From: Paragorgia papillata | Taxonomy: Eukaryota; Cnidaria; Anthozoa; Scleralcyonacea; Coralliidae | Length of the DNA: 64,000 nucleotides | Assembly: GCA_035771165.1 (NCBI GenBank) | Contig: JAWNZC010000087.1 | Span: 7,224,001 to 7,288,000 of the forward strand | Direction: 5' to 3' | Shown here: positions 35,194-45,625 of the stretch, piece by piece | Position numbering within the stretch: the first letter of the stretch is position 1 | Layout: each line of letters begins with the position of its first letter | Position numbers and translations under genes: made by a program | Notes under the pieces: generated by a model | Database searches by the model: none | Told to the model about the DNA's origin: nothing | The model's input: the letters and a program-made list of their open reading frames with translations, nothing else

Positions 35194-35358
35194 AGTAGAT
35201 AACCCCCCCCCCCCCCCCCCATATAGCGTATCAAAGGGATGCCGCCTCATTAATATTCAGCGTGACTCACGCACCGTGACTCACGCATGACTCACGCCTG
35301 TGACATGATTGGGCAAGATTGGAATAATTATAGTATACATGAAGCTATATAAGCTCGG
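35194..35358 (+). repeat. Polinton left TIR
   Basis: 165 bp. It begins AGTAGATAAC followed by an 18-base C-run, and includes three TGACTCA sites and a TATA box at its inner edge. It matches the right TIR fully apart from the C-run. Confidence 0.96.
35263..35353 (+). promoter_or_regulatory. TIR promoter: three AP-1-type sites and TATA box (left)
   Basis: TGACTCA occurs at 35,263-35,269, 35,277-35,283 and 35,288-35,294, followed by TATATAAG at 35,346-35,353. TGACTCA is the consensus site of AP-1 (Fos/Jun) bZIP factors. The layout suggests a promoter driving the DNA polymerase gene. Binding is inferred, not shown. Confidence 0.55.
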
Positions 35359-35471
35359 TGATTTCGTATAGTTGCTACTTTTCCTAAAGTGTTTTACTTG
35401 TGGAGTTTACTGTCTGCGATATAGCGTTTTCTTGAGAGATATTTTCGAAGATATTTTTGTCTGATTTTAAG

Positions 35472-35568
35472 GTAAGGTGTTTTGCATTTATTCGTTTTAT
35501 ATTGCCTGACGACGTTCGCTATTTGTGTATTTTATCCGAGTTTAATTTAAGTTTTGTTTCATTGACAG
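35472..35568 (+). other. Probable 5' UTR intron of the polymerase gene
   Basis: TTTTAAG|GTAAGG at the left and TTGACAG|CA just before the ATG at 35,571 form good splice sites. The open frame reads through from 35,457, but this start has no ATG. Confidence 0.5.
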
Positions 35569-35570
35569 CA

Positions 35571-38500
35571 ATGGATCTTATCGATGTAATCAAAGGTTGT
35601 ACAACCGTCGGAGAAATTGAGGCGCTGGAATGGCTCTTTGATTTCGAGGATAGGCATAAGGAAGCAGCCTTGTTTCAACGTATCATTATATTGTCGAATG
35701 CCTTGGAGCGTGATTTGGAGAACGAACGTTGTGGGATATCTACGGTGTTAATGGATGGCTGGTCGGACGAGCAACGCGAATCCTTCAAGCGAGATTGGAA
35801 CGATGATTCGTTTATGGCCGAGATGAACGATATCCCCGGTGGTCAGGCCCCCAAACAGACGATACCCTCGTTAATGGATGGTTGGTCGAACGAGCAACAC
35901 GAATCCTTCAGAATGGATTGGAACGACGATTCATTTATGGACGAACTAGAGGATATTTCTGATGTCTCTGATGAACCGTCGATACCCGAGGTATCTATCC
36001 AGAACGGAGAAGGAAGCCGAAAACGAGCCGCTAAACCAAGCACTGAATCAATACCAAGTAAGAAATCTAAAACTGTTCCGTTATTTACGATAAAATCTGT
36101 TAAGCAAGTACGCGTGAAAAAGTTTAAGACCACGGGTCTTGATTATCGTGTTCAGTTTGGCGATTTACAAGTCCAAGGTTTGCCGGATGTCCTGAGGCAA
36201 TTACATCATGTATTTGAAAGCCTACTCGATCGCGTAACCGATGGTATTGCTATGTATGATCAAGTTAGGTTTATTATGCATTCTCCCCAGCTTGAATATC
36301 CCATTTCATTAGCATTTATGCCTCGTGAGAGATTAACCGTCGAGAGAATCTTGGCCGAAATCGAAAGAGTAATTCAGTCGAACGATTCGTTTAAGTTAGA
36401 TGATTCGATTACCGTCAATATAATCCATGTCCAGATGCCACACGGTGGAACGGGAAGAAAGCGAAAGATTGCTAACCTCGATAAGTATCTTACTAACAAA
36501 AGAACCATCGTCCGAATTCAGAACAAAGACGATCTCTGTCTTAGTCGAGCCATTGTCGTAGCGAAAGCCAAAGTTGACAACGATGAACGATACCGTAGTA
36601 TAGTTGATTCACGAGGACCCTTACAAGGTGAACTTGCTCACGAATTGCATGAAAATTCCAGCGTACCATTCGGACAGTGCGGTATCGAAGAGGTGAAAAA
36701 GTTTCAAGTCTATTTGACTGATTACCAGATAAACATTGTCTCGAAAGAACATCTGAATGCTCTTATTTACTCTGGCCCTGAGGCACCGAAGCGTATTTAT
36801 CTTTACGCCCACGATAACCATTATGACGTAATTACAAGCATGCCAGCTTTTCTTGCTCGTAAGAAGTACTGCCACGTCTGTAAGAAAGGTTATGATAAAG
36901 TGGAAGACCACCTCTGCGGCGATACGTGCAAGTTATGCTACACGCAAAACTGTCCGATTACAAGCTGGGTATTTTGCAACGATTGCGCTCGATTTTTCAA
37001 GAGCCAAGAGTGTTTCGACAGGCACAAAGAAGCCGTGGGCGAAAAGCGTTCAATTTGTGCATCCGTTGTGAAATGTCAACACTGCAAACAGGTGGTGAAA
37101 CGAGCTAATCAACACCCTCAGAGACATCACTGCGGTCTTGTTCGGTGTACAGTTTGTCAAGAGTATGTGGTCCCTGAAGACCACCAGTGCTATATTCAAC
37201 CGGCAAAGAAAAGAAAAACCACTCGCGAAGCGCAATCGGACACAAATGATTTAGTAGCTGATGAGGCGGAAGTTGGGGGAGACGAGAATGAAAACGACGG
37301 GGGCGAGGGAGGTTACAATCAATTATTTTTCTTCGATTTTGAATGCGTGCAAGAAGGCGGCGAACACGTACCGAATTTATGCGTTGTTCACGACGAAAGC
37401 GGTCAAGAGTGGGTGTTTAGCGGTGCAAATACACGGGACGAATTTTGTGAATGGTTATTTCAAGACCACAATTCGAACAGTCTAGTGATGGCTCATAATT
37501 TCCAGGGATATGACGGCTATTTCATCCTACAATATCTCCATAAGAATGGTTTGGTACCGGAAGTTATTATGAACGGTGCAAAGATATTAACACTAAACGT
37601 TCCAGAATTAGACATTAAGTTTATGGATTCGCTATGCTTTATCCCAATGAAGCTCGCGAGCTTTCCGAAAACATTTGGTCTGAACGAACTTGCCAAGGGC
37701 TATTTCCCACATCACTTCAACACCGAAACCAACCAAAACTACCAAGGTCCTATACCCAACGCAAGCTTCTATGATCCAGACGGAATGCCTGCCGATGATC
37801 GTGACAAGTTTTACCAGTGGTATAATAATCAGAGAGCCAATAACTACGTTTTCGACTTTCAAGAGGAAATTCTGAAGTATTGCCGATCGGACGTCGACAT
37901 CCTTCGACGTTGTTGCCTAGAATTTCGCGAACTGTTTCGTTCTGTTACTGATATCGACCCGTTTAAAGATTGTCTCACAATTGCCTCGGCATGCAACTTA
38001 GTCTTTCGAAAGAACTTTCTTCGTGAAAAAACAATTGCCGTTATTCCACCGCATGGTTATAGACCTCATGATAAACAGTCGGTTATTGCCCTAAAATGGT
38101 TAGCGTATACCGCGCAATGCAACGATATTTCCATTCGGCACTCTCGCAATTTTGGCGAGCAACGTATCGGACAGTACCGTGTTGATGGGTATCATGCAGA
38201 GTCAAACACCGTCTACGAGCTCCATGGGTGTTTCTGGCACGGTTGCGTCTCGTGTTACGCCAGAGACACCGTTAACCCCGTCAGTCAGCAAACCATGCAA
38301 GATTTACATCAGCGCACGCTCGAGAAAACGCGTTTTCTAAAACGTCAAGGTTACAACGTGATTGAGATGTGGGAGTGCGACTTGAAACGTCAACTCGAAG
38401 CAAACTCGGACATGAAAACGTATTTCGATAATTTTGAAATTTCTGAGCCTCTCGAACCCAGACACGGACTGTACGGGGGGCGGACGAACGCGGCGAAGTT

Positions 38501-39846
38501 GTTTCATCAATGCCAACAAGACGAGCAAATTCATTATGTGGACTTTACAAGTTTGTATCCATGGACGAATAAGTACTGTTCATATCCAGTGGGCCATCCT
38601 GAGATTATCACCGAGAACTTTGGCGATATCACAGAGTATTTCGGTTTGGTTAAATGTACCGTTCTCCCCCCACTTGGTCTTTACCATCCGGTTCTACCGT
38701 ATCGTGCTCACGGAAAGCTTATGTTCCCGCTGTGCCAAACTTGTGTTGACGGATTGAACCAAGAGCCATGCAATCATACAGACCAGGAGCGTGCAATTCA
38801 GGGTACTTGGGTCACCAATGAATTAGAGAAAGCGTTGGGGAAGGGTTATCGTTTGGTTAACGTTCACGAAGTATGGCATTTCCCTAGACAGAGCAACGAG
38901 CTCTTCAGCGAGTACATCGATACATTCCTGAAGATTAAGCAATAATCCAGTGGTTTCCCCGAGGGTTGCGACACCGATGAGAAAAAGCAGCAGTATATCG
39001 ACGAGTACTATCAACGCGAAGGCATCCTGATGGATCGGAACAAGATCGAGAAAAACCCTGGCCTACGTGCACTGGCGAAGTTGATGTTAAACTCGTTCTG
39101 GGGTAAGTCTAATACTTCAAAAAACTTAGTGGTAAAAATGGGGGAAGTAAGTTAAATTGAACAGAGTATTGATACGGTTATCTTTTTTTTTTTGTTTGTT
39201 TGCAGGAAAATTTGCGCAGAGAACCAACATGACCCAAGTAAAACTTATTACAGATCCGCAAGTGTATTTCGACATGTTGACATCCGATGAGCTTGAGGTG
39301 ACGGACGCCTCGTTTGTGAGTGACGACGTCGTAGAGCTACGGTATGAGTACAAAGGCAACTTCATCCAGCCGAATGCCAAGACCAATGTGGTGATTGCTG
39401 CGTTCACAACTGCTCACGCTCGGCTAAAGCTTTACAATACGTTGGAACAACTGGGAGAAAGAGTGCTATATTACGACACGGACTCAGTGATTTACGTGAG
39501 TAAACCAGGAGAGCCAGAACCGGAGACCGGCGTTTATTTGGGCGAATTGACGGACGAGTTAGATGGTGGTCATATCACGACTTTCGTTTCTGGGGGTCCT
39601 AAGAATTACGCGTATGAAATGAACAATGGTAAAACGTGTTGTAAGATACGAGGTATAACTTTAAATTTCCAAACATTGGAGAAAATTAATTTTAATGTTA
39701 TGTGTGATCTCGTGTATCTTAATATCCTGTGTGATATGGAAAGCACAGGTCCACCGAAAGTTGCTGTAGATATACCGTTCAAAATTACTAGGGACACTCG
39801 CACGAAGCAGTTATCACAAAACAACAACACAAGGATTATAGAATAG
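35571..39846 (+). pseudogene. Polinton protein-primed DNA polymerase B
   Basis: Coding sequence 35,571-39,102 joined to 39,206-39,846; the 103-bp intron interrupts NSFWG|K, with GTAAGT and TGCAG ends. The N-terminus holds two near-identical copies of an MDGWS-EQ-ESF--DWNDDSFM repeat, then a long Cys/His-rich region (CHVCKKGYD to HQCYIQP). Exonuclease motifs are FFDFECV, AHNFQGYDGYF and YCRSDVDIL. Polymerase motifs are DFTSLYPWTN, LMLNSFWGK and YYDTDSVIYV. It replicates the linear element by protein priming with 3'-5' proofreading. An in-frame TAA at 38,943-38,945, between the first polymerase motif and NSFWG, breaks the protein. I chose the ATG at 35,571 because the longer frame upstream lacks an ATG and looks spliced out. 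Confidence 0.95.
39103..39205 (+). other. Intron within the polymerase gene
   Basis: GTAAGT donor, pyrimidine-rich TTTGTTTGTTTGCAG acceptor. Removing 103 bp restores the frame through the SFWGK motif. Confidence 0.88.
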
Positions 39847-40054
39847 TGTATAATAAACGGGTAATTATAGATAATTTCAACACCATTCCGTACGGTTACT
39901 AATTTTTGCACATGGGTTCTGTAAATAACTGTAAATAGTTTAGAGATTTTAACTTATTAATTAATAATTTTAACTTTGTGTACTTGTAAATAGGAAATTT
40001 AATAATATATCTCTTATTAACACTGTCTGTTGTCTTATTTTGAAGAAAAATGAT
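39847..40054. other. Short AT-rich spacer after the polymerase gene
   Basis: AATAA-type sequences near 39,849 and AT-rich sequence. No gene is seen. Confidence 0.5.
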
Positions 40055-40128
40055 TGCCAGGTGTGGGATTCGAACCCACGTCTTCTGGGACTTTAAACCC
40101 AGCGCCTTAACCATTCGGCCACCCTCGC
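40055..40128 (-). tRNA. tRNA-like gene, leucine-like body, 8-nt anticodon loop
   Basis: The minus strand folds as a tRNA cloverleaf. It has TGGCCGAATGGTTAAGGC as D arm with A box, CTGGG/CCCAG as anticodon stem, a short variable loop, and GTGGGTTCGAATCCCAC as a perfect T arm with B box. The acceptor stem has two mismatches of seven. With five Watson-Crick pairs the anticodon loop is eight bases, TTTAAAGT, rather than seven. UAA (Leu) is the likeliest anticodon, but leucine tRNAs normally have a long variable arm and this one does not. It may be a decayed or captured tRNA, or a tRNA-derived sequence. Confidence 0.6.
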
Positions 40129-40257
40129 GCTTACATTCATGGTTCTATATTTTCTCTTTATAAAAAATTGGATCATGAGGTAAAATAGGCTCCTGGGGGA
40201 TCAGAAAGGGTACATGATGTATTATTCAAACGGGGCGAATATAAAACCCTTAGGATT

Positions 40258-40510
40258 CAGTCTTAGGATTCAATGATTTAATCTTAGGATTCAATGATTC
40301 AATCTTAGGATTCAATGATTCAATCTTAGGATTCAATGATTCAATCTTAGGATTCAATGATTCAATCTTAGGATTCAATGATTCAATCTTAGGATTCAAT
40401 GATTCAATGATTCAATCTTAGGATTCAATGATTCAATCTTAGGATTCAATTATTCAATGATTCAATCTTAGGATTCAATGATTCAGTCTTAGGATTCGAT
40501 GATTCAATCT
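40258..40510. repeat. 21-bp minisatellite, about 11 copies
   Basis: Tandem units of TTAGGATTCAATGATTCAAT plus C, with partial units that lack the TTAGG half. It sits directly upstream of the ATPase TATA box, inside the Polinton. It is too regular and gap-free for a CRISPR array. Confidence 0.95.
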
Positions 40511-40546
40511 TATAAAAGCAGTTGCGTGAAAGAGTGACATCAGTTT
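40511..40546 (+). promoter_or_regulatory. TATA box and initiator of the ATPase gene
   Basis: TATAAAAG at 40,511-40,518 is followed about 28 bases later by CATCAGTTT, a plausible initiator. The ATG at 40,571 lies just downstream. Confidence 0.6.
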
Positions 40547-40570
40547 ATGATTGACAGTCACTGGGTGAAC

Positions 40571-41372
40571 ATGTCTTACGTTTGTGAAGTCTGCGAAAAA
40601 TCATTCGCCACATCAAGTAATCGTCTACGCCATATGAGATATTTTCATCACAAAAGGTCTATCAGTGATAGGGTAACAACATCTGCCCCATTTACTGCTA
40701 TGACAACTACATTCACCCCTGAGAGTCAGAAAACGTACTCGATACAACTGACACATCCGTTTGGGCTCTTGGTCTCTGGAGGTACTAAGACAGGCAAGAC
40801 AACGTTTGTGAAACAGTTATTGGCTTATGCTAAGATCATGATCGACCCACCTCCGGAAAACATCGTGTATTTTTATACAGAGTATCAAGATACGTTTCGG
40901 CGAAATAGAAACCTTAATTCCAGGGATTCAGTTTGTCCAAGGTTTGCCCGAATCGATGTTGGATAACATTAACCCCCAAATAAGAAATTTGTTTATCATT
41001 GATGACATGATGGGAGAGAAAGATAGTATTATCGCGAAATTATTTACTAAGAAATCCCACCATGGGAATCTCAGTGTAATTTATATCGTGCAAAACTTAT
41101 TTCATCAAAGCAAAGATCACCGTACCATCTCTCTCAACGCTAGTTACTTAGTCCTCACGAAAAATGTCCGCGATGCTAGTCAAGTAATTCATCTGGCCAA
41201 ACAGCTGTATCCCAGCAACACAAAGTTTTTCCAGCAAGCCTATCAGATGGCGACTAAAGAGCCATATTCCTACTTGTTTGTCGATCTCACTCCGACCTGT
41301 CCCGATGAAATCCGAGTAAGATCCGGGATCTTTCCGACTGACACCCACTACGTGTACCAGCCCAGAGTATAA
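40571..41372 (+). pseudogene. Polinton packaging ATPase (FtsK/HerA-A32 type) with N-terminal zinc finger
   Basis: The protein starts MSYVCEVCEKSFATSSNRL with a C2H2 finger, an addition to the ATPase core. The Walker A-like loop is LLVSGGTKTGKTTF and the Walker B is NLFIIDDMM. It then runs through a conserved HHGNLSVIYIVQNLF segment. This ATPase would pump the element's DNA into capsids. A one-base frameshift near 40,900 separates the Walker A and Walker B halves, so two frames overlap at 40,944-40,966. ATG at 40,571 is preferred over 40,547 because it starts right at the finger. Confidence 0.9.
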
Positions 41373-41374
41373 AA
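41368..41374 (+). promoter_or_regulatory. TATA box for the small plus-strand genes
   Basis: TATAAAA overlaps the ATPase stop codon, and GTTCAGTGAC about 20 bases on could be the initiator. The next ATG is at 41,408. Confidence 0.5.
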
Positions 41375-41407
41375 GGGGCTGTTCAGTGACAATGCGATCA
41401 TTTGACA

Positions 41408-41737
41408 ATGTCTGCTTGTATAAGAAGGAACTGCGATGTTTTAAAAGTATTGGCAAAGTGTAATCCTCAACTGCGAAACGCAATTATAAAAGCTGCCGAC
41501 GACGATTTATTAGAAGCCATTAGACAGTGTCTTTTGAACGTGTGGTGTGAAACAATTAAGATTACTCCGAAAACAGCAAGGAAACTAGCCCCTTATAACG
41601 ATCATATCAAGTTTGTTGCTGATAAACGTAATCCAGTAACAAAAAGAAGGAAAGTTATTCTACAAGAAGGCGAAGGTTTTCTACCGTTTCTCCTAGCTCC
41701 TGTACTTGAACAACTGACGAGTTTTTTAACCAAATAA
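41408..41737 (+). CDS. Small conserved Polinton protein, function unknown
   Basis: 109 residues, starting MSACIRRNCDVLKVLAKCNP. It is helical, with a basic stretch (KRNPVTKRRK) and a hydrophobic C-terminus (FLPFLLAPVLEQLTSFL). Proteins of this pattern sit in the same position in other Polintons and in some related viral genomes, as I recall them; their role is not established. The stop TAA overlaps the next start as TAATG, suggesting coupled expression. The frame is intact. Confidence 0.75.
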   Translation: MSACIRRNCDVLKVLAKCNPQLRNAIIKAADDDLLEAIRQCLLNVWCETIKITPKTARKLAPYNDHIKFVADKRNPVTKRRKVILQEGEGFLPFLLAPVLEQLTSFLTK

Positions 41738-42471
41738 TGGAACACGTCAGGAGATTGGTACTAGTTCCAGAACATATGACAGATCGAAGGAAACCCTTGG
41801 TCACTCCTTTAACAGCGCAGGTGAATGAACTAGCTTCAGAAATGCAAAATCTTCTTAAACGTCAAGATATAACACAAGACGAGAAAGTGAAAATGTACGA
41901 TCAGTCGCTTCAACGTTATCTGAATTATTACGATAAAAGAATGAGTACACCAGTACGTGTAAACGTCGTATCGACACCCGCAGCTGATGACAAACCTGAA
42001 GAACCAGCGAATACAGAAAAGACTGCTGAAACAGAACCCTCTGAGTTGGCTGGAGAGATAGAAACTGACATTTTAGAAAGTGTACCCGTAACAATGAAAT
42101 CAAGAGCTCGACAGTTGGTTAAGAAACTTAAAGCGAATAAAGACCTCATAGGATGGACTGACCAAGGACAGATGGTATTTAAAGGACGACCCATTCCGGG
42201 TACAAATGTTGTTGACTTGGTCAACGATTCTCTACGTCAACGAAAGAATTTCAACCCTGCTGGATGGCAGCTTTTCGCAAAAGCATTAGGAAACATGAAT
42301 GTTCCTGAAGGCATTATCAGAAATGAAAATCGTTTGAGTATGTTAAGAGAATATAAGACCAAAGATATTTCAGACACCCCCCTGACGTCATCTCCAGCAA
42401 CATCAAAAAGAACAAAAGAAAAACAAAAACGAAGAGACAAAAACTTACATCCATATAAATGGGTTAAATAA
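41737..42471 (+). CDS. Conserved Polinton protein, function unknown
   Basis: 244 residues. The N-terminus (LVLVPEHM, then NELASEMQNLLKRQDI) is probably a coiled coil, followed by an acidic Thr/Glu-rich linker. The C-terminal part holds GWTDQGQMVFKGRPIPGTN and a very basic tail (KRTKEKQKRRDKNLHPYKW). The basic tail could bind DNA or target the nucleus. It is intact and directly coupled to the preceding gene. It faces the protease gene tail to tail, with AATAAA near 42,500. Confidence 0.72.
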   Translation: MEHVRRLVLVPEHMTDRRKPLVTPLTAQVNELASEMQNLLKRQDITQDEKVKMYDQSLQRYLNYYDKRMSTPVRVNVVSTPAADDKPEEPANTEKTAETEPSELAGEIETDILESVPVTMKSRARQLVKKLKANKDLIGWTDQGQMVFKGRPIPGTNVVDLVNDSLRQRKNFNPAGWQLFAKALGNMNVPEGIIRNENRLSMLREYKTKDISDTPLTSSPATSKRTKEKQKRRDKNLHPYKWVK

Positions 42472-42539
42472 ATTTATTCCTTGTAAAGCTTTGATATTAC
42501 AATAAAGAATTGTTTACAACATTAATTGTCTTGTATTTA

Positions 42540-43001
42540 TTACACACAATAATATTTACGCATAAAGTCACGAACTAGCATGTCATTCCATTCTTTATTA
42601 TCAGTAAACATGCCAACAATTGTTGACATGGGTATATTTCTACATCGATGTAAAGCATAAAACAAACAATATTGTCCACACACTCGAGACCCTAATGACT
42701 GTAGAGTTTGTTCATTCCAAGTAAAACTGCTAGCATGATCTCGTAAAAACGTTTCAAAAGTTTTGCTATAAAAGCCCGGTCCTTGTCCGTACGAGTCCAT
42801 GAACTCCCCTTGTCCATCTGAAGTGAGATAAATTGCTAGCCAATGCGTACCAGGTCCATTACTAGGATCCACATTCAGAATAATACCTCTAGGTCTTTCC
42901 GATATCTGACTTGGTAGACGATCCGATGGTAACACGTCTTTAAATACGGTCTTGGTAAATGGATCACCTTTCAGGACGTTCAGGATTTGTAGAGTGTTCA
43001 T
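42540..43001 (-). CDS. Adenain-like cysteine protease
   Basis: 153 residues from the ATG at 43,001, one base after the capsid stop codon; a longer frame to 43,070 overlaps the capsid gene and is less likely. GTHWLAIYL carries the catalytic His, FMDSYGQGP the acidic partner, and CGQYCLFYALHR the Gln-x-x-Cys nucleophile region of the C5-type protease fold. In adenovirus-like systems this enzyme matures capsid proteins. The gene is intact. Confidence 0.92.
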   Translation of the reverse strand: MNTLQILNVLKGDPFTKTVFKDVLPSDRLPSQISERPRGIILNVDPSNGPGTHWLAIYLTSDGQGEFMDSYGQGPGFYSKTFETFLRDHASSFTWNEQTLQSLGSRVCGQYCLFYALHRCRNIPMSTIVGMFTDNKEWNDMLVRDFMRKYYCV

Positions 43002-43002
43002 C

Positions 43003-44350
43003 TTAACTGCTAAAGTCGCACAGAACGTTGCGGTTGGCGTCAATTTCGATAAGACTTTGAAATTCTCCAAGCACCACGATATTTATAGCTGTTGTCAGAG
43101 CCGTTCCAAATTGACATTCTATCGATACATTTCCATTTTTAATCGGTTGAATATGATCGCTTAGGCACAGATCAGCTGTCAGATCAAACACGAATAGAGT
43201 GTACCCATTGGCATACTCATCTCGTGTAATACCATTGCCGTCATTTTGAAATAATTTGTTATTACCAGCATACAAGGTTTGGAAAGCGGACACGTAGTTA
43301 CTTCCTCTCGCAGCTGCAAATTTCAGTTGTAGGGGTTTTCCAGGTAAATGTTCTCCATTTACCGTTAGACCAAGAGAAGTAATGTCGTAGTTTTTGAAAT
43401 TGAAAGGATTTTTGGCATAGGTACCATTATAAGCATCTGCATCAACCATTCCGATAACCACTCGATTAGGTAGAGGGCCTTGAAATATATTTGGTTGATT
43501 GCCTGACATATTTCCTCTTGGTACAGAAACCACTTTACAACTGACACGATTAATAGGGTACTTGGCCGTGACACGTTGAAGGGCATGGGTATGAGCCATC
43601 ATAACGGTAGAAGAGACGTTGACACGTCGAACGCGAAATACACATTCTTCCAAAACCACTTTAAAGTCAGGATGATCTGCTGACGATACCAGGGAAAATG
43701 GGTTTCTCGAACGCACTAATTTGAGTTTGATTGGTACAGAACCAAGTATATAACGGTCTTGTGCAAACAGGTCTGAATGGATTCTTCCTTCCATAGCCAC
43801 AGACTTACTTTGACTTGCATGAACATACCGTAGTTTCAAACCCTTGTTTGCATCGGCATCTACTGCTACAGGGTTCACGACATCCATTCGACCAGCTTGA
43901 TCTTTATAGAACAGCGCTGAGGTTAGATGAGATGATTTTGCGTCTTTGCTAAAGTTCAGTACAGTTTCCATATATGATCGGTAGGGATAAGCAGTGCTCG
44001 ACGGTGTGACAAGTTTGTTGTTCAGGTAAACTTCTACTTGAGAAAATAAAGCATGCATCCACAGATTTACAGGTCCGACTTGAACATTTTCATCGAGATT
44101 AGATCCATCATTGTTGGTTATTTTTTGCTTTCACGTGTAGGTAACTGTTTGCTAAATCGGTATACACATCAGAATTTGCAGCACACAGAAACTCAATAGT
44201 ATCTGAAGCTCCAATACTCGACACTGGATCTATATCTTCCCAAAATCCTTTATTCATTTCTACTTGTGTACCAGGCATTACAAATAAATCTAATTCTGAT
44301 TTTCCACACTCACACGAATCTTTATGTAGGGCACTAAAAGCTTGACTCAT
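43003..44350 (-). pseudogene. Polinton major capsid protein (double jelly-roll)
   Basis: The N-terminal part (44,350-44,108) has ELDLFVMPGTQ and the longer part (44,058-43,003) has LFSQVEVYLNNKLV, YPYRSYMETVL, GRIHSDLFAQDRYIL, NPFNFKNYDI and ANGYTLFVFDLTAD. These match the double jelly-roll capsid protein described for Polintons, which supports their virus-like nature. A one-base frameshift in an A-run near 44,120-44,128 separates the two parts. The gene lies between the protease and the basic protein. Confidence 0.93.
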
Positions 44351-44820
44351 GATTTATATTTTATAAACGGTCCAATCTGTGCTTCCGTAGGCTCAGATGT
44401 TTTCTTCTTCACAGTTTGTGAACGACTGACGGTTTTACGTTTTGTGTTGACTTTTATAGGAGAATTCACCCGTTTGCGTTTACGACCGGCTCCTGATTGG
44501 TTGGTAATCCGACGGACCCCTTTTTGAGCAAGATCTTTCACGGCTTCAGAACCACGCCCTTTTATCGCTTGCTTTACATTCTTCCCTGCCAGAACATCTT
44601 GACCAACGTCTTTTACAGCTTGCAGAGCTCTTCTTCCAATAGCTTGAGCTCCTCATTTTACCAGAGGTATTGCAAAGCGTGCAATACTTTTAAAAAAACT
44701 TCCAATGCCGTAACCTTTCTGAATACGTGCACCTCGGAAACCAGGTAAACTTCCACCTTGTTGTCTTCTTAAATAATGCTGTTGAAATTGCTTTACGTCT
44801 GGAATAATTGTATGTCTCAT
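44347..44820 (-). pseudogene. Basic virion-type protein of the Polinton
   Basis: 157 codons from ATG 44,820. The N-terminal segment has LPGFRGARIQKGYGIGSFF, a Gly-rich amphipathic pattern conserved among Polintons, and the C-terminus is very basic (GAGRKRKRVNSP, TKRKTVSRSQTVKKK). The role may be DNA condensation or membrane/core attachment, by analogy with adenovirus core proteins; this is inference. An in-frame TGA at 44,655-44,653 interrupts it at codon 56, probably a CGA to TGA change. Its end overlaps the capsid start by four bases. Confidence 0.7.
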
Positions 44821-44822
44821 TT

Positions 44823-45575
44823 TTAAATGAAATACGAAGATCTTCGTTGTCTAAAGTGAAGTGTCACGATCGACTTCCCGAAGCCAAATGATACGTTTTC
44901 GTTTTTGTCGTCCTTTATATTCACTTCAATTGTTTCGAAGGACTTTACTTTGACAGGAATATATTGTAGGTTGCGGAGACTAACATTCACGTTTTCACCA
45001 TAACTTCCTTGAGTATTGACAATTCTGAGTAGGGGCACTTTGACATCACCGACAAACTGTGCATCCACGATATCGGTGTATACATACATGGCTGAAAATC
45101 CACCGTTAACATCTGCTACGTAAGGGCTTAGGGTTTTCTTTTTAATAAAGGTGTCTTGTTGAAACCCCAATGTTGTAGCAATGTCACCACTAAACCAAAC
45201 GTTTGCCCCATTTTTTACATCGACGGCAACTTTCCGTGTACTTCGATTATACGTAAAATTTATCTTGGCTCGTGCCTCTTTGTTCATACTACGGTTTAAA
45301 GCCCCCACCAGCTCATCAATGGTGTTATAGTAGCCATTTGGGATAATACCCGTATCGTCATATTTTGTTCCAGCGTTATAGAGAAACGTTTGTTGACTAC
45401 CTTTTCGAATCGCGCTCCATGTATGGGGGTAATATAACTCTGATAAAGCTACTTCCCAGTCGCCTGTCAGTTGTATAGTTTCAGCAAGCTTCACTTTAAA
45501 ATTTGCTACAGTATTATCTGGAAAATATTCCATTGAGCTATTGCTTGGAAGCGTTAAATAAAACTGTGTTGCCAT
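44823..45575 (-). CDS. Polinton minor capsid (penton-type) protein
   Basis: 250 residues from the internal ATG at 45,575, where MATQFYLTLPSNSSMEYFPD begins; the 16 extra codons upstream look like untranslated sequence. ANFKVKLAETIQL, WEVALSELYYPHTW and a beta-rich remainder match the single jelly-roll minor capsid protein of Polintons. It would form the capsid vertices. The frame is intact and ends two bases before the next gene's start. Confidence 0.88.
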   Translation of the reverse strand: MATQFYLTLPSNSSMEYFPDNTVANFKVKLAETIQLTGDWEVALSELYYPHTWSAIRKGSQQTFLYNAGTKYDDTGIIPNGYYNTIDELVGALNRSMNKEARAKINFTYNRSTRKVAVDVKNGANVWFSGDIATTLGFQQDTFIKKKTLSPYVADVNGGFSAMYVYTDIVDAQFVGDVKVPLLRIVNTQGSYGENVNVSLRNLQYIPVKVKSFETIEVNIKDDKNENVSFGFGKSIVTLHFRQRRSSYFI

Positions 45576-45625
45576 GTCGAAGAATAATACACAAATGAAC
45601 ACAAATTGTAAAAATACACACATTT

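Noticed and set aside
40258..40510. Regular 21-bp repeats resembling a CRISPR array
   Set aside because: Units abut without unique spacers and the setting is a eukaryotic Polinton; it is a minisatellite.
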